The notes under the pieces: model-generated
What the model was told of the DNA's origin: nothing
Seen by the model: only the letters and a program-made list of their open reading frames with translations
The model's database searches: none
Shown here: in pieces, positions 1 to 10,212 of the stretch
Position numbering within the stretch: the first letter of the stretch is position 1
How the letters are laid out: each line of letters starts with the position of its first letter
Made by a program: the position numbers and the translations under genes
Assembly: GCF_029215985.1 (NCBI RefSeq)
Contig: NZ_JAEMVC010000001.1
Span: forward strand, 62,001-126,000
DNA length: 64,000 bases
Source of the DNA: Sulfurimonas sp. SAG-AH-194-C21
GTDB taxonomy: Bacteria > Campylobacterota > Campylobacteria > Campylobacterales > Sulfurimonadaceae
Reading direction: 5' to 3'

Positions 1-2007
1 TCATCAAATGAAATTTATATAATCACACTCGACACATTAGAGTATCTCTATGTCAACCAAGGAGCCTGTGATGCTCTTGGATATACTGAGAAAGAATTAC
101 TCTGTATGAATATTAAAGATATAAATCCCTATATCAAAGATGAAGAGATTCTACAACAACGTTCTCTTTTAGAATCGCAAAACTATATGTTAAACAGAAC
201 CATACATCGACGTAAAGATAAGTCAACTTACTCTGTGCAATCTTACCTTCATACAATTAGCTATCATAATAAACGAGCATGTGTCATATTTGATACCGAT
301 ATCTCTGACATAGTAGCACTAGAATTTCAATACAAGAAACAAGCAAAAGTATTAGAGTATATTCATGATTCTGTTATTTCAATTGATAAAGATGGATACA
401 TAACAAACTGGAACAAAGGAAGCACAACTCTTTTTGAATATACGCAAGAAGAGATAGTAGGGAAAAGTATCGCTAAAATATACGATATTGACAATGAATA
501 CACCTTTGAAGAACTTTTCATTATTTTAAATAATCAAGGCAACTTAGACATAGAAGCATATATGCTCAAAAAAGAGTCCCATAGAATTATTTGTGATCTT
601 TCGCTGAGTGTCTCTAGAGATGAAAATAATAATATAGATGGCTACATAGGCTATCTTCAAGATATAACAGCACAAAAAAAGACAGAAGAGTTACTCAAAC
701 AGCAGACACAACTTCTAGAAAAACAAGCACACTACGATATATTAACAGGCTTACCAAATAGAACACTTTTTAAAGATAGACTCTCTCAAGCTATTATCAT
801 TTCAAAACGCAATCGGAATAAATTTGCCCTCTTTTTTATAGACCTTGACCAATTTAAGCAGATAAATGACTCACTTGGTCATCATATAGGTGATGAAGTT
901 CTTGTAGAAGCGGCAAAAAGACTTCACTCTGTCATTCGTGAAGAAGATACACTTGCAAGGCTTGGTGGTGATGAGTTTACTATCATTTTAAAAGATTTAC
1001 AAACCATACAAAACACTTCAGTAATAGCAAAAAAAATTGTAGATATTATGAAAGAGCCAATTGTGATTAATAACCATAACCTCTATGTTACAGCAAGTAT
1101 AGGTATAAGTATCTATCCTGAAGATGCCACAAATGAACCTAACCTTATAAAATTTGCTGATGTTGCTATGTATAAAGCAAAGGATGCAGGAAGAAATAAT
1201 TTTCAGTTTTACTCTTCGGATATGACTTCACAAGCCTTTGAGCGTGTAGTTTTAGAGTCAAGTTTGCGCCTAGCTATAAAACAAGAGCAGTTTATCGTGT
1301 ACTATCAACCACAATACGATGCATTAACAGATACCATCATCGGGATGGAAGCACTTATAAGGTGGCAGCACCCTAGTTTAGGACTAACACTCCCAATAAA
1401 ATTTATTGCACTGGCAGAAGAGACTGGTTTAATTATAGAAATTGATAGACTTGTTATGAGCATGGCTATGAAACAGTTTACCCTCTGGTATTCCCAAGGT
1501 TTCAATCCTGGAGTACTATCACTCAACCTTGCGATGAAACAGTTAAATGAAGTTGATTTTTTAACTCACTTACTTGAGACTATGCAAGCAATAGGTTTTA
1601 AAACGCAGTGGTTAGAGTTAGAAGTTACAGAAGGCCAAGTGATGAAAAATCCTGAGTCCTCCATCACTACCTTAAATACAATTCATGATTTAGGGATTGA
1701 AATCGCTATTGATGATTTTGGAACAGGATACTCTTCACTTGCTTACCTCAAGAAACTACCACTTGATAAACTAAAAATTGACCGTGCCTTTGTAAAAGAT
1801 ATACCAGAAGATGAAGATGATATGGCTATCACAAAAGCTATTATTGCCTTAGCAAAAAGTTTAAACTTTAAGCTCATTGCAGAAGGTGTTGAGACACAAG
1901 AACAAAAAGACTTTTTAGTAAAAAATGGTTGCGACCTAATACAAGGTTATTTTTACTCACCTCCACTTCCTGTAGAGGAAATACAAAAACTTTTAAAACA
2001 CTCGTGA
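1..2007 (+). CDS. PAS-GGDEF-EAL protein (diguanylate cyclase/phosphodiesterase), 5' end outside window
   Basis: ORF 106..2007 has GGDEF (RLGGDEF) and EAL (EALIRW) motifs; frame 1 stays open upstream to base 1 and encodes PAS-like sequence (SSNEIYIITLDTLEYLYVNQGACDALGYTEKEL), so the gene starts before the window. Confidence 0.9.
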   Translation, partial: SSNEIYIITLDTLEYLYVNQGACDALGYTEKELLCMNIKDINPYIKDEEILQQRSLLESQNYMLNRTIHRRKDKSTYSVQSYLHTISYHNKRACVIFDTDISDIVALEFQYKKQAKVLEYIHDSVISIDKDGYITNWNKGSTTLFEYTQEEIVGKSIAKIYDIDNEYTFEELFIILNNQGNLDIEAYMLKKESHRIICDLSLSVSRDENNNIDGYIGYLQDITAQKKTEELLKQQTQLLEKQAHYDILTGLPNRTLFKDRLSQAIIISKRNRNKFALFFIDLDQFKQINDSLGHHIGDEVLVEAAKRLHSVIREEDTLARLGGDEFTIILKDLQTIQNTSVIAKKIVDIMKEPIVINNHNLYVTASIGISIYPEDATNEPNLIKFADVAMYKAKDAGRNNFQFYSSDMTSQAFERVVLESSLRLAIKQEQFIVYYQPQYDALTDTIIGMEALIRWQHPSLGLTLPIKFIALAEETGLIIEIDRLVMSMAMKQFTLWYSQGFNPGVLSLNLAMKQLNEVDFLTHLLETMQAIGFKTQWLELEVTEGQVMKNPESSITTLNTIHDLGIEIAIDDFGTGYSSLAYLKKLPLDKLKIDRAFVKDIPEDEDDMAITKAIIALAKSLNFKLIAEGVETQEQKDFLVKNGCDLIQGYFYSPPLPVEEIQKLLKHS

Positions 2008-2111
2008 AACTTACTCGCTTGAATCCATCTATTTTCAAAGAAACTTTTTTTTCATAATATATAACTAAATTAAAGAAAATAATGTATAATACTTAATAAC
2101 TAGGATAATAA

Positions 2112-3209
2112 ATGAACATCAAGAAATTTTTGCAGAGTAATTTTACATTTGATGAAAAAGAGTATGAAGTAAAACTACAGCATATGCTTTTTAATGGTAT
2201 GCTCTCCATTGTTTCTATCTTTTTAACTATTTTAGTAATTGTACGTTTTTATCAAGAAAATTATTTTCAATCTACTGTTGATTTTTTCATTGTTCTTGTA
2301 TCTCTTGCTTCGCTTTTTTACATCAAACGAGCTAAAGAGAACTGTCAAAAACTAGCACATCCACTTTTAGCAATATTTTTTGCTCTTATTTTAATCACAC
2401 TTTTCAATATACCAAGTTATATGATAGCCACAGGATGGTTTATTGTACTCATACTTCCTACTTTTTACTTAGCTGGTCCAAGATATGGCTTTTTCATCAC
2501 ATTTATGGCTATTGTTTCATTAATGGTTTTACTTATTAGCAGGAAAAGCACTTATACTTTAGGTGAGTTTATCTATATGTTTATGCCAATTTTTTTATCT
2601 TCTTTATTTATTTATACTTATGAAAAACGCATAGAGTATGCAAAGCAAGAGCTTCAAGACATTAACAAACATCTTCACAAAGAGATTATTCATAAAGAAT
2701 TTCTTTTAAAGCAGGCACATTATGATTATTTAACAAAGCTTCCAAATAGAATTCTTTTTGAAGATAGACTCCAGCAGGCAATTATAAAATCTAATCGAAG
2801 TAATAAAGACTTTGCAATTCTTTTTATTGACCTTGATCTCTTTAAAGATATAAATGACATACACGGACATACCGCAGGAGATATCGTACTAAGTGAAATA
2901 GCTTCAAGGTTTAAAAGTGCTTTAAGAGAAGAAGATACAGTCGCTCGTTTTGGTGGAGATGAATTTGTATGTATAATTGAACAACTTGAAGATTGCAGTA
3001 CTGTATCTACAGTCGCACAAAAGCTCATTAAAAAAGCTGAAGAAAATATATTTATCCCTCAAAAAATATCAGTTACTTGTAGTATTGGTATTAGTATCTA
3101 TAAAAAAGATACTAAGGATGAGAAAGAACTACTACATTTTGCAGATACTGCTATGTATAATGCCAAAAGTTTAGGTAAGAATCAGTACTCTTTTTACAAT
3201 GACTGTTGA
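2112..3209 (+). CDS. membrane-anchored GGDEF diguanylate cyclase
   Basis: N-terminal hydrophobic helices, then a GGDEF domain (ARFGGDEF). Confidence 0.88.
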   Translation: MNIKKFLQSNFTFDEKEYEVKLQHMLFNGMLSIVSIFLTILVIVRFYQENYFQSTVDFFIVLVSLASLFYIKRAKENCQKLAHPLLAIFFALILITLFNIPSYMIATGWFIVLILPTFYLAGPRYGFFITFMAIVSLMVLLISRKSTYTLGEFIYMFMPIFLSSLFIYTYEKRIEYAKQELQDINKHLHKEIIHKEFLLKQAHYDYLTKLPNRILFEDRLQQAIIKSNRSNKDFAILFIDLDLFKDINDIHGHTAGDIVLSEIASRFKSALREEDTVARFGGDEFVCIIEQLEDCSTVSTVAQKLIKKAEENIFIPQKISVTCSIGISIYKKDTKDEKELLHFADTAMYNAKSLGKNQYSFYNDC

Positions 3210-3254
3210 AGATAATGAACAAATAGGCTAGAATACCTTTTTAAAAGGATTTAA

Positions 3255-3845
3255 GTGGATTTAAAAGCAATGCTTACTCAGGATAATATTAACTTACCTG
3301 AAAACTTTTTTTATAATGTTCAAAAATACAAAGAACATTTACATAAATGGAATAAAATCCATAACCTAACGGGTGCTAAAGATAACAATACTATTGATGA
3401 GTTTATCTATGATGCAATTTTTCCTATCTCCTTTTTACCTACTGTCTCTTCTCTTATGGACATAGGAACAGGTGCTGGTTTTCCGGGTATGATACTCGCG
3501 TTAGGTCTACCTGATACTCATGTCACTTTAGTAGAACCGCTCTCAAAACGTGCCTCTTTTTTACAGTTCATTAAAGCTGATTTAGGTTTAAAAAATGTAA
3601 CCGTTGTTAAAAAAAGAGTTGAGCAGATGGAACCTAAAATATTTGACATGATAACTTCTCGTGCGGTAACTGAGACTAAAATGCTTTTAGAACTCAGTAA
3701 AGCCTTTTGTGATAAAGATACAAAGTTTCTTTTTTACAAGGGTGAAAAAGTTTTTGATGAAGTAAAAGATGGAGTGCAAAATATGCAACATAAAATAATT
3801 GAGAGAAAAAATAGACACTACTTACTACTAGGAGAAGCATTATGA
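3255..3845 (+). CDS. rsmG: 16S rRNA (guanine-N7) methyltransferase RsmG (GTG start)
   Basis: [16 protein letters not shown] and TSRAV motifs of the RsmG/GidB family. Confidence 0.9.
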   Translation: MDLKAMLTQDNINLPENFFYNVQKYKEHLHKWNKIHNLTGAKDNNTIDEFIYDAIFPISFLPTVSSLMDIGTGAGFPGMILALGLPDTHVTLVEPLSKRASFLQFIKADLGLKNVTVVKKRVEQMEPKIFDMITSRAVTETKMLLELSKAFCDKDTKFLFYKGEKVFDEVKDGVQNMQHKIIERKNRHYLLLGEAL

Positions 3846-4078
3846 TACTAAAGCTACTACTTGTTATAGCTGTAATAGGCATCGTTTATTTTATATTTAT
3901 CAAAAAAAAGCCTTCAGTGACACAAAAAGCTGCAAAAAATACAAATAAAAAAGATGATATAAAAGCAGATGACATGATAGAATGTTCTACTTGTGGTGTT
4001 TACTCTGAGGTGAGCGAATCTCTTTTAAGTAATGCGAAGTACTACTGCTCAAAAGAGTGTGTGGATGAGGCTTCTTAA
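3842..4078 (+). CDS. small PP0621-like protein: N-terminal TM helix and C-terminal Cys cluster
   Basis: [23 protein letters not shown] plus [17 protein letters not shown]...YYCSKEC. Confidence 0.7.
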   Translation: MILKLLLVIAVIGIVYFIFIKKKPSVTQKAAKNTNKKDDIKADDMIECSTCGVYSEVSESLLSNAKYYCSKECVDEAS

Positions 4079-4471
4079 ATGCTATTTTTTGGACATAGGT
4101 TTTTAGAGTCAAAGAGTTTTTACCATATAAACTCCATAGAAGCTATAACAAACACACCACCCTCTTCTGCTCTTTATATAGAATTTAAAGAAGAGAATTT
4201 AGACATAATTACACACCTCAACGATAACGACATTACATATGCACTAAGTGTTTCAAATATCACACAACTTATGTATGCTTCTTCTTTAGATGCGGACTTT
4301 ATCATAGTCGACAAAGAGTTGGCAAAAACGGCTCAAAATATAGCAGAGTCTTACCTTTTTGATGCAAAAATTTTAGTGAGTATCGAGGATGAAGAGGCTA
4401 TCGAAGAGTGTGCTTTACTTGGAGTAGATGGTGTGATTTTCTCAAACGCCATTATCAAGATAAACTCTTAA
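4079..4471 (+). CDS. conserved hypothetical protein
   Basis: Intact ORF directly after the upstream stop; no recognised domain. Confidence 0.6.
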   Translation: MLFFGHRFLESKSFYHINSIEAITNTPPSSALYIEFKEENLDIITHLNDNDITYALSVSNITQLMYASSLDADFIIVDKELAKTAQNIAESYLFDAKILVSIEDEEAIEECALLGVDGVIFSNAIIKINS

Positions 4472-5466
4472 ACTATCCTGCGTTTAATATGGTGTTTGAG
4501 CGAAGTTAAGACCTCGTAGCTTATAGTTTTTGCAAACTTTGCCACCTCTCTGGCATCATTAAAAATGAGTAACTCATCTCTATCACTCAAAAATGAACTA
4601 TTATCCATAGAAATTCTCCCTGCAATACTTATCCCTTCTGGAGTTTTATACTCTTTGGAGCATGCACGTAAAAAACCATCTGCATAACCAAAGTCATAGT
4701 TACTTACACAAACAGTCTCTTTTGTACTAAACGCAGCACCATAACCAACAGACTCTCTGCACTTGAGTACTCGTGAGGAGTTTTTGTCTGCATAGAGTGA
4801 TAAAACAGGCTTCAATTTCTCCGCATTTGAAGAAAATGGAAGCTCTAAACAGCCATATGCTGCGATACCTACACGTACCATATCTTCATCACAATTTTCA
4901 TCTCGAAAAAGGGCAGCTGAATTACACGAATGAAAAGAGAGTTTTAATGTTTGTAATACAGTCTCTTTTAGTTTACTAAACTGCTCTTTTTGTAACTCAT
5001 ACTTACCATCCAGCTCATCAGCACAGGCATGGTGTGTAAAAATAGATTCTAGTACTAAACCTTGCGTTTGTATGCAACTCAAAGCTTCTTGAAGTTGTGT
5101 TAGTCCTACACCATTTCTACTCATACCTGTATCTACTTTTAACTCAACTAAAGTGCCTTTTGGGAACTCTTTTATTTTGTGTATATCATTGATGGTATAT
5201 CGTATTTTTTCACTTGGAGTCTTTGGAGTATCTGCTAAAACAAGTATATACTCAAAAAACTCTTCTATTTGCTCTGCTTCTGCGTTTGAACGGACAACTG
5301 CACGGGTTATTCCGTACTCTTTTGCTAGTTTTGCCATTTCGCATAAGCCATGTCCATATGCATTGTCTTTTAAAACTAATGCTATTTTTTTTATGCTTTT
5401 TATTTGTGCCTTAATGATATCAAGGTTATGAAAGAAGTTTGCCTTGTTGAGAGTTATTCTAGCCAT
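4468..5466 (-). CDS. alr: alanine racemase
   Basis: PLP-binding VLKDNAYGHG; RVGIAAYG; overall alr pattern. Confidence 0.92.
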   Translation of the reverse strand: MARITLNKANFFHNLDIIKAQIKSIKKIALVLKDNAYGHGLCEMAKLAKEYGITRAVVRSNAEAEQIEEFFEYILVLADTPKTPSEKIRYTINDIHKIKEFPKGTLVELKVDTGMSRNGVGLTQLQEALSCIQTQGLVLESIFTHHACADELDGKYELQKEQFSKLKETVLQTLKLSFHSCNSAALFRDENCDEDMVRVGIAAYGCLELPFSSNAEKLKPVLSLYADKNSSRVLKCRESVGYGAAFSTKETVCVSNYDFGYADGFLRACSKEYKTPEGISIAGRISMDNSSFLSDRDELLIFNDAREVAKFAKTISYEVLTSLKHHIKRRIV

Positions 5467-5596
5467 TTATTTCTGTCTTTTTTGTCGTATTATTATCTTG
5501 ATTTAGTATAGCAGTTCCACTCATAATTAGGTAAGTAGCACATGCAAAGCCTAAAGCTATTAAAATTGTTCTTTTTATTTTCTCTTTTATACTCAT
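5459..5596 (-). CDS. 45-aa single-TM small protein overlapping the alr start (not in ORF track)
   Basis: ATG at 5596 reads MSIKEKIKRTILIALGFACATYLIMSGTAILNQDNNTTKKTEING*; its stop overlaps ATGGCTAG of alr. Confidence 0.5.
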   Translation of the reverse strand: MSIKEKIKRTILIALGFACATYLIMSGTAILNQDNNTTKKTEING

Positions 5597-5709
5597 AGTG
5601 AAATTCTATCACAAGAAGAGATAATAATGAATACTCAGTAAATACTTGGAGTCTTTTAAACTTTAGATAGATAAGCCCTTCTTCATATAAAAGTGGTTAA
5701 AATCAGTAT

Positions 5710-6771
5710 ATGATTACTAGATACCCAACTAAAAAAATATATGTCGGTGATGTGGCTGTTGGTGGAGATGCACCAATCTCTACACAGTCGATGACTTACT
5801 CAAACACTTATGATGTAGATGCAACAGTTGAGCAGATAAAGCGTCTTCACTTTGCAGGATGTGACATTGTTCGTGTAGCTGTTCCAGATATGGAAGATGC
5901 ACTTGCATTAAAAGCCATAAAAGAGCAAATAGACTTGCCTCTTGTAGCAGACATCCACTACAACTATAAACTCGCACTCATAGCAGCCGAATCAGTGGAC
6001 TGTATCCGTTTTAACCCTGGTAATATCGGTGAAAAATCTCGTATAAAAGAGATAGTTAAAGCATGTCAGCAAAGAAACATTCCTATTCGTATCGGTGTAA
6101 ACGCAGGGAGTTTAGAAAAAGAGTTTGAAAATAAGTATGGTCAAACTGCAGAAGGTATGGTTGCCTCAGCTGAGTACAATATCAAGTACCTTGAAGACTT
6201 AGGTTTTACAGACATCAAGATATCTCTTAAAGCAAGTGATGTGGAGAGAACTGTTGCGGCTTATAGACAACTTCGTCCTAAAAACAACTATCCATTTCAC
6301 CTCGGTGTGACTGAAGCTGGAACACTTTTTCATGCAACTGTAAAAAGTGCCATCGGGCTTGGAACACTTCTACTCGAAGGTATCGGTGATACTATGCGTG
6401 TAAGCATTACAGGTGAACTTGAAGAAGAGATAAATGTTGCACGTGCAATTCTTAAAGACAGTGGTGCTATGCCTGATGGTCTTAACATCATCTCTTGTCC
6501 TACATGTGGACGAATAGAAGCCGACCTAGTAACAGCAGTAGCCGAGATAGAAAGAAGAACTGCCCACATAAAAACACCGCTTAATGTATCAGTGATGGGT
6601 TGTGTAGTAAACGCCATCGGTGAAGCAGCTCATGCGGATGTTGCTATCGCTTACGGTAAAGGTAAAGGTCTTGTCATGGTTAAGGGCGAAGTTATCGCTA
6701 ACCTAGATGAGTCAGAGCTTGTTGATAAATTTGTGTATGAAGTTGAGAAGATGGCTGCGGAGACTGAGTAA
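5710..6771 (+). CDS. ispG: 4-hydroxy-3-methylbut-2-enyl diphosphate synthase (flavodoxin)
   Basis: Whole-length GcpE/IspG pattern: [42 protein letters not shown]. Confidence 0.95.
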   Translation: MITRYPTKKIYVGDVAVGGDAPISTQSMTYSNTYDVDATVEQIKRLHFAGCDIVRVAVPDMEDALALKAIKEQIDLPLVADIHYNYKLALIAAESVDCIRFNPGNIGEKSRIKEIVKACQQRNIPIRIGVNAGSLEKEFENKYGQTAEGMVASAEYNIKYLEDLGFTDIKISLKASDVERTVAAYRQLRPKNNYPFHLGVTEAGTLFHATVKSAIGLGTLLLEGIGDTMRVSITGELEEEINVARAILKDSGAMPDGLNIISCPTCGRIEADLVTAVAEIERRTAHIKTPLNVSVMGCVVNAIGEAAHADVAIAYGKGKGLVMVKGEVIANLDESELVDKFVYEVEKMAAETE

Positions 6772-7058
6772 TGACAAAAGAGTATATTTTAGATTTTTTA
6801 AGAACAAATAAAGAACTTTTACATGAAAAATATAATGTCACGAAAATTGGACTTTTTGGAAGTTATGCAAAAGGCTTAGAAACTTCAGATAGTGATATAG
6901 ACATTGCTATTGTTTCACACAAAAAAGACTTTTTTATACGAGAAGACTTACGAGAATTTCTAGAAGCCAGCTTTCATCTTAAAGTAGATTTAGGGTATGT
7001 AGATAGCTTTCGAGAATATTATAAAAAGCGAATTGAGGGTGATATTATTTATGTCTAG
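6771..7058 (+). CDS. mntA: MNT-domain nucleotidyltransferase, MntA-like antitoxin
   Basis: GLFGSYAKGLETSDSDIDIAI: minimal nucleotidyltransferase GS...DxD motif. Confidence 0.8.
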   Translation: MTKEYILDFLRTNKELLHEKYNVTKIGLFGSYAKGLETSDSDIDIAIVSHKKDFFIREDLREFLEASFHLKVDLGYVDSFREYYKKRIEGDIIYV

Positions 7059-7491
7059 TGAACGCTCTATTGAACTTTTTATTATTGATATTTTTATTGC
7101 AATTGAAAAAATAAAGCAATACACAAAAAACATTCAATCTGCAGATGATTTTCTTCATGATGAGCTTCGATGGGATGCTACAATGAGAAACTTAGAAATT
7201 ATTGGCGAAGCTACAAATAATCTTTTAAAAGATGAAGAATTTACAAAACTTTCTCCAAAATATTTTAGACAAGTTGTTAATTTTCGAAATATGATTTCAC
7301 ATGGTTATTTTGGAATTTCACAAGAAGAAGTTTGGGATATAGTTACAGAGAAACTAAGTACCTTAGAGTTTGACTTAAAAAAAGTTGTATTAAACAATTT
7401 TAATTTAGAAGAGGCTATAAATGAAGAGTTACCAAAACAAGCAATACAAGAAATTCAGACCTACCTTCAACAATTAAAAAGAGAGAATTAA
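7051..7491 (+). CDS. hepT: HEPN-domain protein, HepT-like toxin
   Basis: RNMISHGYF matches the RX4HXY HEPN RNase motif; ATG at 7051 overlaps the mntA stop (the ORF track starts at a TTG at 7033). Confidence 0.8.
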   Translation: MSSERSIELFIIDIFIAIEKIKQYTKNIQSADDFLHDELRWDATMRNLEIIGEATNNLLKDEEFTKLSPKYFRQVVNFRNMISHGYFGISQEEVWDIVTEKLSTLEFDLKKVVLNNFNLEEAINEELPKQAIQEIQTYLQQLKREN

Positions 7492-8937
7492 ATGCAAGAC
7501 AACCTTTACAACCTAGCCTTTGAGCGAAGTATTTTAAGCTCTATCGTTTTTGAACCATCTCAGTTTGATGATCTCTCTACTGCACTTAAAGTGGATGATT
7601 TTTATCTTCCTGCACATCAAGAAATATTTAATGCCATGATGCTTTTACTTCAAAGAGATCAGCCTATTGATGAAGAGTTTATAAAAAAAGAACTCATTAA
7701 GGCTAAAAAATTTGATGAACAGGTTATGCTTGAGATTCTCTCTGCTAATCCTATCTCAAATACAAAAGCTTATGTTGATGAAGTAAAAGACAAGTCACTT
7801 AAACGCCATCTTTTAACACTTACTACTGAGATAAAAAGAGTGACAGTTGAAGAAGAACTTCCTGCTTCAGAAGTCATAGACATAGTAGAGAAAAAACTCT
7901 ACGACATTACTCAAGATAGCCAAACCTCTGACTTTAAAGATTCACCTAAGATGACTTTTGACACGATGGAGTACATCAAAGAGATGAAAGCTCGTGGTAA
8001 TAGTGTACTCGTTGGTGTAGATACAGGTTTTGCTGAACTTAACAAAATGACTACTGGTTTTGGTAAGGGTGACCTTGTCATCATTGCAGCTCGTCCAGCA
8101 ATGGGAAAAACTAGTTTTATACTCAATACTGTAAACAGTCTCATCATGAACGGACAAGGTGTTGCTTTTTTCTCGCTTGAAATGCCTGCTGAACAGTTGA
8201 TGCTTCGTTTATTTTCTATTCAGACTTCTATTCCCCTTCAAAAGCTCCGCGTTGGTGATATGAATGACGACCAATGGTCTTCACTTAATAGTGCAGTTGA
8301 TAGAATGAATGAAGCTAAACTGTATGTAGATGACCAAGGTAGCCTCAACATAAATCAACTTCGAAGTAAACTCAGAAAACTAAAAAACCAGCACCCTGAG
8401 ATAGAGATAGCCGTTATAGATTATCTGCAAATTATGCAGGGTATCGGTAAACAAGATAGACATATACAAGTATCAGAAATCTCTCGTGGATTAAAGATGC
8501 TCGCACGTGAGCTTGAGATGCCTATCGTGGCACTTTCTCAGCTTAACCGTGGTGTTGAGTCTCGTAATGATAAACGCCCGATGCTAAGTGATATTCGTGA
8601 GTCTGGTTCTATTGAGCAAGATGCAGATATTATTATGTTTGTATATAGGGATGATGTGTATCTTTACAAAGAAGAAAAAGAGCGTGAAAAAGCTGCAAAA
8701 GCTGAGGGTAAAGAGTTTATCTCCGAGTATGTAGAAAAAGAAGAAGAAGAAGCTGAAATCATCATCGGTAAACAGCGTAATGGTCCAACCGGTCATGTAA
8801 AGCTCATCTTCCAGAAGAAACTTACTCGTTTTGTTGATGCACCTGCCTTTAGTACTGGCGTTGAGACTGTGTATGAAAATATTGACACATCATCAGCAGA
8901 TATGAATATACCTCAAATAGATATACCTCAACTCTAA
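7492..8937 (+). CDS. dnaB: replicative DNA helicase DnaB
   Basis: Walker A ARPAMGKTSF; SLEMPAEQL; QLNRGVE; DIRESGSIEQDAD. Confidence 0.95.
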   Translation: MQDNLYNLAFERSILSSIVFEPSQFDDLSTALKVDDFYLPAHQEIFNAMMLLLQRDQPIDEEFIKKELIKAKKFDEQVMLEILSANPISNTKAYVDEVKDKSLKRHLLTLTTEIKRVTVEEELPASEVIDIVEKKLYDITQDSQTSDFKDSPKMTFDTMEYIKEMKARGNSVLVGVDTGFAELNKMTTGFGKGDLVIIAARPAMGKTSFILNTVNSLIMNGQGVAFFSLEMPAEQLMLRLFSIQTSIPLQKLRVGDMNDDQWSSLNSAVDRMNEAKLYVDDQGSLNINQLRSKLRKLKNQHPEIEIAVIDYLQIMQGIGKQDRHIQVSEISRGLKMLARELEMPIVALSQLNRGVESRNDKRPMLSDIRESGSIEQDADIIMFVYRDDVYLYKEEKEREKAAKAEGKEFISEYVEKEEEEAEIIIGKQRNGPTGHVKLIFQKKLTRFVDAPAFSTGVETVYENIDTSSADMNIPQIDIPQL

Positions 8938-10212
8938 ATGCTAGAAAAAGTCTCTCTCTTCCAAACAAAGAAAGACTTTTTCCATTTTTTCCTCTTATCT
9001 TGTATTCTTTTATCTATTACAATGGGTATCGAGTACTACAACTTCAAACAACTCACAAAATTCGACTCACAACTTGTTAATGCAAGCGTAGTCAAACAGT
9101 ACTCTAAAACAAAAGTTAGAAAAGGGAAACTTAAAACATATCAGGTTTTAAAGCTACAAAGTGAAGATGGTTTTACTTTTTATACGACTGCTAGTAAAAA
9201 ACTCCAAGATATAAAATACAAACATGTCACTATGGAAATTTGGGCAGGTAAAATCAATTTTTATGAGTACATGCAAAGTTTTTATGCTTTTAGTAAAATT
9301 CTAGAAATCCATGATGATACAAGTTATAAAAGAGCATTAAACAAGCAAATAGACGAACAACATAAACAGACAAATATCTCCTTAGTCTATCAAGCACTCT
9401 TTACAGCAAAACCACTTCCCTTAGAGCTCCAACAGATATTCTCAAGCCTTGGAATCTCACATCTCATTGCTATCAGTGGATTTCATTTGAGTGTACTCAG
9501 TGGTATTCTCTTTTTTCTTATAAAGTTTCCCTATAAATTCTTACAAAAAAGATTTTTTCCATACAGAAGCCTGAAAGTAGATACATTTATTATTATTGTA
9601 CTTTCACTCCTAGTATACCTGCTCTTTTTAGATATGCCTCCTTCACTTTTAAGAGCTTTTACAATGCTTCTTATTGGGTTTATTCTTTATGATAGAGGAC
9701 TTCATATTATTTCCATGCAGACACTTTTTTTAACTATCGTTCTTATTTTAGTTATTTTTCCACGACTCTATTTTAACATCGGTTTTTGGTTGAGTGTAGC
9801 TGGTGTATTTTATATCTTTTTATTTTTACTTCATTACAAAGATAGAAGTAAAGTATGGCACTTTTTGATGCTTCCTTTATGGCTCTACTTCACTATGCTT
9901 CCCTACTCTATCGTTATCTTTGGTAACTTCAGTATTTATCATCCACTCTCAATTATTTGGACCGCACTCTTTACACTTTTTTACCCCATAGGAATATTTT
10001 TACATCTTATTGGGAATGGGAGTTTTTTTGATTCGCTTTTAAGTTTACTAATGAATTTAGAGATGCATACAGTTAAAATAGCTGTTGATTTTAAGTTATT
10101 ACTTATTGAGATTGGACTTTCACTAGCAGCTGTATATAGGAAGTTATTTACCTACTATCTCATCCTCTATCTTTTGGGATTTTTTGTATATGCTATCAAT
10201 AATGTAACATAA
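8938..10212 (+). CDS. comEC: ComEC/Rec2-family competence protein (short form)
   Basis: HLIAISGFHLSVLSGILF motif and multiple TM helices of the Competence domain. Confidence 0.8.
   Translation: MLEKVSLFQTKKDFFHFFLLSCILLSITMGIEYYNFKQLTKFDSQLVNASVVKQYSKTKVRKGKLKTYQVLKLQSEDGFTFYTTASKKLQDIKYKHVTMEIWAGKINFYEYMQSFYAFSKILEIHDDTSYKRALNKQIDEQHKQTNISLVYQALFTAKPLPLELQQIFSSLGISHLIAISGFHLSVLSGILFFLIKFPYKFLQKRFFPYRSLKVDTFIIIVLSLLVYLLFLDMPPSLLRAFTMLLIGFILYDRGLHIISMQTLFLTIVLILVIFPRLYFNIGFWLSVAGVFYIFLFLLHYKDRSKVWHFLMLPLWLYFTMLPYSIVIFGNFSIYHPLSIIWTALFTLFYPIGIFLHLIGNGSFFDSLLSLLMNLEMHTVKIAVDFKLLLIEIGLSLAAVYRKLFTYYLILYLLGFFVYAINNVT

Noticed and set aside
106-2007. ORF-track start at 106 for the GGDEF/EAL protein
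   Set aside because: Frame 1 is open to base 1 and encodes PAS-like sequence, so 106 is an internal Met.
7033-7050. TTG start for hepT
   Set aside because: The ATG at 7051 gives the usual HEPN N-terminus and an 8-nt overlap with mntA.
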